Shown: positions 60,470 through 64,000 of the stretch, piece after piece | Layout: each line of letters begins with the position of its first letter | How positions within the stretch are numbered: the stretch's first letter is position 1 | Assembly (NCBI GenBank): GCA_947385955.1 | Contig: CANDNA010000013.1 | Coordinates: 1-64,000 of the forward strand | Direction of reading: 5' to 3' | Origin: an uncultured Clostridia bacterium | GTDB taxonomy: Bacteria > Bacillota > Clostridia > Lachnospirales > Lachnospiraceae | DNA length: 64,000 nt | The notes under the pieces: generated by a model | Databases searched by the model: none | The model's input: only the letters and a program-made list of their open reading frames with translations | What the model was told of the DNA's origin: nothing | Position numbers and translations under genes: made by a program

Positions 60470-61648
60470 ATGGCAGAGCAGAAACGTGATTATTATGAGG
60501 TCCTGGGAGTAGAGAAAAGTGCCGATGAGGCAGCGATCAAAAAAGCATACAGGGCGCTTGCAAAAAAATACCATCCGGATATGAATCCAGGCGATGCGGA
60601 AGCGGAGAAGAAATTTAAAGAGGCGTCCGAAGCGTATGCCATATTGAGTGATCCCGAAAAGAGGCGTCAGTACGATCAGTTTGGCCATGCCGCGTTTGAA
60701 AGCGGCGGCGGTGGCGGCGGCTTTAGCGGTTTTGACTTTAACAGCGCTGATTTCGGAGATATATTCGGGGATATATTCGGAGATTTGTTTGGCGGCGGCA
60801 GAAGAAGCGGGCGCAGCAGCAATGGCCCGATGAAGGGAGCCAATATCCGTACCAGTGTACGTATTACCTTTGAAGAAGCCGTTTTCGGTGTGGAAAAGGA
60901 AATCGAACTGACATTGAAGGACGAATGCCCTACCTGCCACGGAAGCGGAGCCAGACCGGGTACCAGTTCGGAAACCTGTTCAAAGTGCGGCGGGAAAGGC
61001 CAGGTGGTATTTACACAACAGTCCTTTTTTGGTACAGTTAGAAATGTACAGACCTGTCCTGAATGCGGCGGCAGCGGTAAGGTGATCAAAGATAAGTGCG
61101 GAGACTGTCATGGCAGCGGATTTATAGCAAACCGCAAGAAGATCCAGATCAGTATCCCGGCCGGCATTGACAACGGACAGAGTGTACGGATCCGGGATAA
61201 GGGGGAACCGGGTACAAACGGCGGACCGAGAGGCGATCTGCTGGTGGAGGTTATGGTACAGCGTCATCCTGTATTCCAGAGGCAGGATTATCATATTTAT
61301 TCTACGGTACCGGTGTCGTTTGCAGTGGCCGCCCTGGGCGGAGAAATTGTGATTGATACTGTGGACGGCAGAGTGATCTATGAAGTGAAGGCAGGTACTC
61401 AGACTGACACACGCGTCAGACTGAAGGGCAAGGGCGTGCCTTCTCTGCGTAACCGGGATGTCAGAGGAGACCATTATGTAACACTGGTGGTACAGGTGCC
61501 GGATAAACTTTCCCATGAGGCAAAAGAACTGCTGCGGAAGTTTGACGAGGCTACAGGCGACAGCCTGAATGCTGCCAAAAAAGCAGAAGCGGGGAAACAT
61601 GGCGCCACAGAAGGGAAAGATAAAAAGAAAAAAGGGTTCTGGAAGTAA
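60470..61648 (+). CDS. dnaJ: Co-chaperone DnaJ
   Basis: This 392-residue protein has a J domain (1-72; [34 protein letters not shown] with the HPD motif that stimulates DnaK ATPase), a Gly/Phe-rich linker (about 75-118), and a Zn-finger region (about 145-225). The latter has four C-x2-C-x-G-x-G units ([32 protein letters not shown]). A C-terminal substrate-binding domain follows ([42 protein letters not shown]). It ends in a Lys-rich tail. It is cotranscribed with dnaK. No clear terminator follows, so read-through into the next two genes is possible. Confidence 0.98.
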   Translation: MAEQKRDYYEVLGVEKSADEAAIKKAYRALAKKYHPDMNPGDAEAEKKFKEASEAYAILSDPEKRRQYDQFGHAAFESGGGGGGFSGFDFNSADFGDIFGDIFGDLFGGGRRSGRSSNGPMKGANIRTSVRITFEEAVFGVEKEIELTLKDECPTCHGSGARPGTSSETCSKCGGKGQVVFTQQSFFGTVRNVQTCPECGGSGKVIKDKCGDCHGSGFIANRKKIQISIPAGIDNGQSVRIRDKGEPGTNGGPRGDLLVEVMVQRHPVFQRQDYHIYSTVPVSFAVAALGGEIVIDTVDGRVIYEVKAGTQTDTRVRLKGKGVPSLRNRDVRGDHYVTLVVQVPDKLSHEAKELLRKFDEATGDSLNAAKKAEAGKHGATEGKDKKKKGFWK

Positions 61649-61719
61649 GCAGACCGGATCAGGAGAAAAAAGTCAGATGAATACAACATAAGACAAAAGG
61701 AGAGGGGAGGTGAGGAGAA

Positions 61720-62166
61720 ATGGCTTTGGAGGCGGAGGAGCAGCTTGGCCGAAAGCTGACAGAGTGCCCGGCGGATCTGGTTAAGATCGGGATTCAGGTT
61801 GCATGGAGGACTGGGTTCTGTATTTTGCTGGATATTATGAATTTCGGTGGTATCGCGGCAATCAGAGAGTGGGGTGAAGTACCTCCCACTATGAGTATGA
61901 TCCTGGTGAATCTGATTCTGACGGCCGTATTCGGTTTTTATCCGTTGATACATTTGCGGGAATATCTGGCTTTTTATGAGTATGGTATCAAATATCGGAA
62001 AAGGATCTATTTCTGGTCCGATCTGGGGCAGGCAGGCTGGCGTACCCATAGTATGGGCGGTGGTCTGTTTCGCAGTGTATTGATGGATACCAGCAGAAAA
62101 GTGTTTGATGTCACTTATGTAAAGGATCCCAGAAAACAGTTCAACAGAGCGTATATGAATCATTGA
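61720..62166 (+). CDS. Small membrane protein of unknown function
   Basis: This is a 148-residue protein. It has hydrophobic segments at about 28-44 (WRTGFCILLDIMNFGGIAAI region) and about 58-76 (MILVNLILTAVFGFYPLIH), then a basic or aromatic C-terminus (GIKYRKRIYFWSDLGQAGWRTHSMGG, YVKDPRKQFNRAYMNH). I recognise no family. AGGGGAGGTGAGGAG precedes the ATG. It follows dnaJ by 71 bases and the next gene by 30, so the three may be transcribed together. A link to protein quality control at the membrane would be speculative. Confidence 0.72.
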   Translation: MALEAEEQLGRKLTECPADLVKIGIQVAWRTGFCILLDIMNFGGIAAIREWGEVPPTMSMILVNLILTAVFGFYPLIHLREYLAFYEYGIKYRKRIYFWSDLGQAGWRTHSMGGGLFRSVLMDTSRKVFDVTYVKDPRKQFNRAYMNH

Positions 62167-62196
62167 CACCTGACAAAAAGAGGAGGAGAAACAAAG

Positions 62197-62811
62197 ATGT
62201 TGGCGACTACATATTACGGACTTACCGTTCCCCAGATCATAGGGATCGTGGTGGTTTTTATCGTGGTGGTTTTTATTTATGTTACCATCAAGGATAAGAT
62301 CAATCGGAAAAAGGCACAGAGCGGGGAGGACAGAGAACATGTGTGGAATATTCTGCAGAGTTCGGTGCCTCAGATTGAAAAATATACCAGGGCATACGGA
62401 TGCTGGGAATGGAGCACGTATCAGGGGAAAAAGACGACTACAACTTACTGGTATTATGGTCTTGCATTTAATCAGGATCGTATTTATGTAGTGCCTTTAT
62501 CCTGTGAAGGCGGGGATGTGAGCTATTCCAATGCATACTGTATTGAAAAAAGCGATGTGGCCATTGTGAACAGCAAGAAAGGGGAGCAGTGGGTGGAACT
62601 GTATGACAGAGGCCAGCAGGAAGTGCTCTCTGTGTCGGTTTTCCCGGAAAATCTGAATGATGACAAATACCATCCTGTAAATATCATACAGCCTGATGAG
62701 GCAAGAGCATTTATAGAGTGGAAAGATAAATGGATGGATGAAGTAAATACGGTAAATCATGTACAGGTAACCGGCAAAATGAAAAAGCCGGTAAAGGTAC
62801 AGAAGGTATAA
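62197..62811 (+). CDS. Membrane-anchored protein of unknown function
   Basis: This 204-residue protein has an N-terminal membrane segment (QIIGIVVVFIVVVFIYVTI, about 13-31), a basic stop-transfer stretch (KDKINRKKAQ) and a soluble cytoplasmic domain. The domain contains SSVPQIEKYTRAYGCWEWSTYQGKKTTTTYWYYGLAFNQDRIYVVPLSCEGGD, reminiscent of PH-like or bPH-type domains that sample membrane or protein surfaces. The match is weak. AGGAGGAG precedes the ATG. A strong terminator follows. Its position next to the previous membrane gene suggests a two-gene unit behind the dnaK operon. Confidence 0.72.
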   Translation: MLATTYYGLTVPQIIGIVVVFIVVVFIYVTIKDKINRKKAQSGEDREHVWNILQSSVPQIEKYTRAYGCWEWSTYQGKKTTTTYWYYGLAFNQDRIYVVPLSCEGGDVSYSNAYCIEKSDVAIVNSKKGEQWVELYDRGQQEVLSVSVFPENLNDDKYHPVNIIQPDEARAFIEWKDKWMDEVNTVNHVQVTGKMKKPVKVQKV

Positions 62812-62820
62812 GAAAAGGGA

Positions 62821-62872
62821 AACTCCTGACTGCTGAAAATGGGAATGGTAAGATCAGCAGGCAGGAGTTTTT
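62821..62872 (+). terminator. Strong terminator after the dnaK-linked genes
   Basis: AACTCCTGACTGCTGA at 62821-62836 pairs with TCAGCAGGCAGGAGTT at 62854-62869 (one mismatch), followed by TTTT. It also faces the convergent metallophosphoesterase gene. Confidence 0.82.
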
Positions 62873-62890
62873 ATGAGGAAAAGAAGTGCG

Positions 62891-63823
62891 CTAACAAAAA
62901 AATCTTTGCTCCAGAGGACGGTAGTCATCCACGCAGACCGTTTCTCCCAGTTGTTCCCGTGCGGCCTGGAGGATCAGATCGGGCCTTGCCTGTGTACTCC
63001 ATTTTACCAGGGTCAGACAGCGGTTTTCGATTTCGATACCGGTCATTCCGGCAGGATGGATACAGCTTCCGGTATTACAGTAAGGAGAGGTGACAGTGCC
63101 GATCATGGGATGATGGGTGTGTCCTGTAACCAGGATATGCCCGTGTTTTACCGCCCATTTTGTCAGACGTTGTTCTGACTTTTTCTTTTTCCGGTTGTTT
63201 TTGGCTGCACTGGTCGGGTCAGGGATCCCCAGTTTTTCGAGAGGTCTCCAGAGATACCGGACCAGAAAGCGGGCCAGTGGCCAGAATGTGCTGTTGAGGG
63301 GATCGGCCTGATGGCCGTGGGTGAGATAAATGTCTCTGTTTTGCCTGGTATCCTGAAGGATGATGCCGGGATAAAATGTAATACCCGGAAAAAGGGGATG
63401 TTCCTGTCTTGTGTGTTCGCAATAGTAGGTGTGCAGACAGGCGTGGCGGAATCTGCTTTGGCTTTTTACGATATCATGATTCCCATAGACGGCATACATA
63501 CGCCCGGCGGCATAGAAGCGGGAAAGCAGAGCAAAGGTATCGGCATGGATTTCTCTGATTTTCTGAAAGCAGCGGTTTTCCCACAATTCGTCCCCGTCGC
63601 CCAGTTCCAGATAGGTAAAGCCCCTGCGATAATAGTACTGCAGGGCAGCCAGATAAAGATATTCGTTTTTCAGGAAATTGTCATTGACATTACCGATGCC
63701 CCGGTGACAGTCGCTAAACAGAATGTATTTGGAACCGGGCTGCAGAGGCAGCCGCAGCGCATGGTCGAAGGATTTGGAAATGCGGCTGTGACTGCGGCCG
63801 GTTGGGGATAAGGCAAATGTCAT
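62891..63823 (-). CDS. Metallophosphoesterase
   Basis: This 310-residue protein has a two-metal active site visible as SDCHRG, LGDGDELWE, VYGNHD, LTHGHQ and GHTHHP, the ordered motifs of calcineurin-like phosphoesterases (Asp, His, Asp, Asn, His, His ligands). The overall type resembles Lachnospiraceae UDP-2,3-diacylglucosamine hydrolase-like or serine/threonine-phosphatase-like proteins, but the substrate is not clear. ATG 63823 is preferred: AAAGGAG lies 6 bases upstream and the ATGA overlaps the stop of the preceding gene. An ATG 14 codons upstream lacks such support. Confidence 0.9.
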   Translation of the reverse strand: MTFALSPTGRSHSRISKSFDHALRLPLQPGSKYILFSDCHRGIGNVNDNFLKNEYLYLAALQYYYRRGFTYLELGDGDELWENRCFQKIREIHADTFALLSRFYAAGRMYAVYGNHDIVKSQSRFRHACLHTYYCEHTRQEHPLFPGITFYPGIILQDTRQNRDIYLTHGHQADPLNSTFWPLARFLVRYLWRPLEKLGIPDPTSAAKNNRKKKKSEQRLTKWAVKHGHILVTGHTHHPMIGTVTSPYCNTGSCIHPAGMTGIEIENRCLTLVKWSTQARPDLILQAAREQLGETVCVDDYRPLEQRFFC

Positions 63824-64000
63824 CGGCAGCTCCTTTTCGGACAACGGTATTTCTGTTTTCTGCATCTGCGGAACCGCAATAGATGACGGAAAGCAGAGGG
63901 CAGAAAATAATACAGATAGAGCAGCTTATCCAGTGTGCAGCAAAAAGGCCTTGTTACATACATGTACAGTGCGCAGAACAGACGGTTTTCGATCTGGGAC
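63820..64000 (-). CDS. C-terminal part of an unidentified gene upstream of the metallophosphoesterase
   Basis: On the minus strand the frame is open from the window edge to a TGA whose first two bases are the TG of the metallophosphoesterase ATG (ATGA overlap), so the two genes are translationally coupled. About 59 residues are visible (ENRLFCALYMYVTRPF, KLLYLYYFLPSAFRHLLRF, ending in a Cys/Arg/Lys-rich KYRCPKRSCR). The fragment is hydrophobic-to-basic as in tails of membrane-bound glycosyltransferases, but no family is recognised. Confidence 0.5.
   Translation of the reverse strand, partial: SQIENRLFCALYMYVTRPFCCTLDKLLYLYYFLPSAFRHLLRFRRCRKQKYRCPKRSCR

Overview
The window looks like a chromosomal segment of an anaerobic gut Firmicute, most probably a member of the Lachnospiraceae. 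This rests on a bile salt hydrolase, a reverse rubrerythrin, a YesM/YesN-type two-component system wired to a sugar ABC importer, a DUF6465-type Ala/Lys-rich protein, an HrcA/CIRCE-controlled dnaK operon, and Gram-positive promoters and Shine-Dalgarno sites throughout. No rRNA, tRNA, CRISPR array or insertion sequence was recognised. The genus cannot be settled by reading.

Layout. 1-4700: a nitroreductase tail, three small proteins of DMP19-like, DUF1266 and SUKH type, and an ECF sigma factor with its membrane anti-sigma-like partner. 4697-15682: a glycan locus with a GH36 alpha-galactosidase, a sensor kinase and AraC-type response regulator, a substrate-binding protein, two permeases and a GH31 glycosidase. 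No ABC ATPase is present, so a shared one is probably used. 15752-27321: exported proteins and lipoproteins of unknown function, a chemoreceptor, cardiolipin synthase and an MBOAT/SGNH O-acylation pair. 27480-34121: bile salt hydrolase, an acyl-carrier-related protein without the phosphopantetheine serine, an ABC exporter, a second chemoreceptor, and a candidate structured RNA ahead of two paralogous exported proteins with an Asp-rich, probably Ca-binding core. 34322-50991: an RND/MMPL-type exporter with a coiled-coil partner, an alanine symporter, cyclophilin, GNAT, HD-GYP, aminotransferase, patatin, UppP, reverse rubrerythrin, and a Na/phosphate cotransporter followed by a PhoP/PhoR-type pair. 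51039-54360: a compact radical-SAM peptide system. 54438-64000: a DUF6465 protein, a membrane protein, hrcA-grpE-dnaK-dnaJ with two membrane-associated genes behind it, a metallophosphoesterase and the tail of another gene.

The most interesting system is at 51039-54360. A divergent HxlR-family regulator faces a 74-residue peptide built from 17-residue repeats that carry ACGS-ACGA cysteine motifs. It is followed by a radical SAM/SPASM maturase, a flavin-binding protein fused to two 4Fe-4S motifs, and a nitroreductase-like flavoprotein. As I recall, the peptide/maturase pair corresponds to the ACGX system defined only by bioinformatics. Its product, modification and role are unknown to me. The redox partners and a candidate three-half-site operator suggest a redox-regulated, sulfur-rich modified peptide.

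Other notable observations are a structured RNA candidate at 32725-32840, a two-copy dispersed RNA-like repeat (28913-28988 and 46913-47000) with a compensatory base change, a phased Pho-box-like array upstream of the phosphate transporter, a palindrome next to the reverse rubrerythrin promoter, and a possible 31-residue membrane peptide at 40261-40356. All assignments come from reading motifs and translations. No database search was run.
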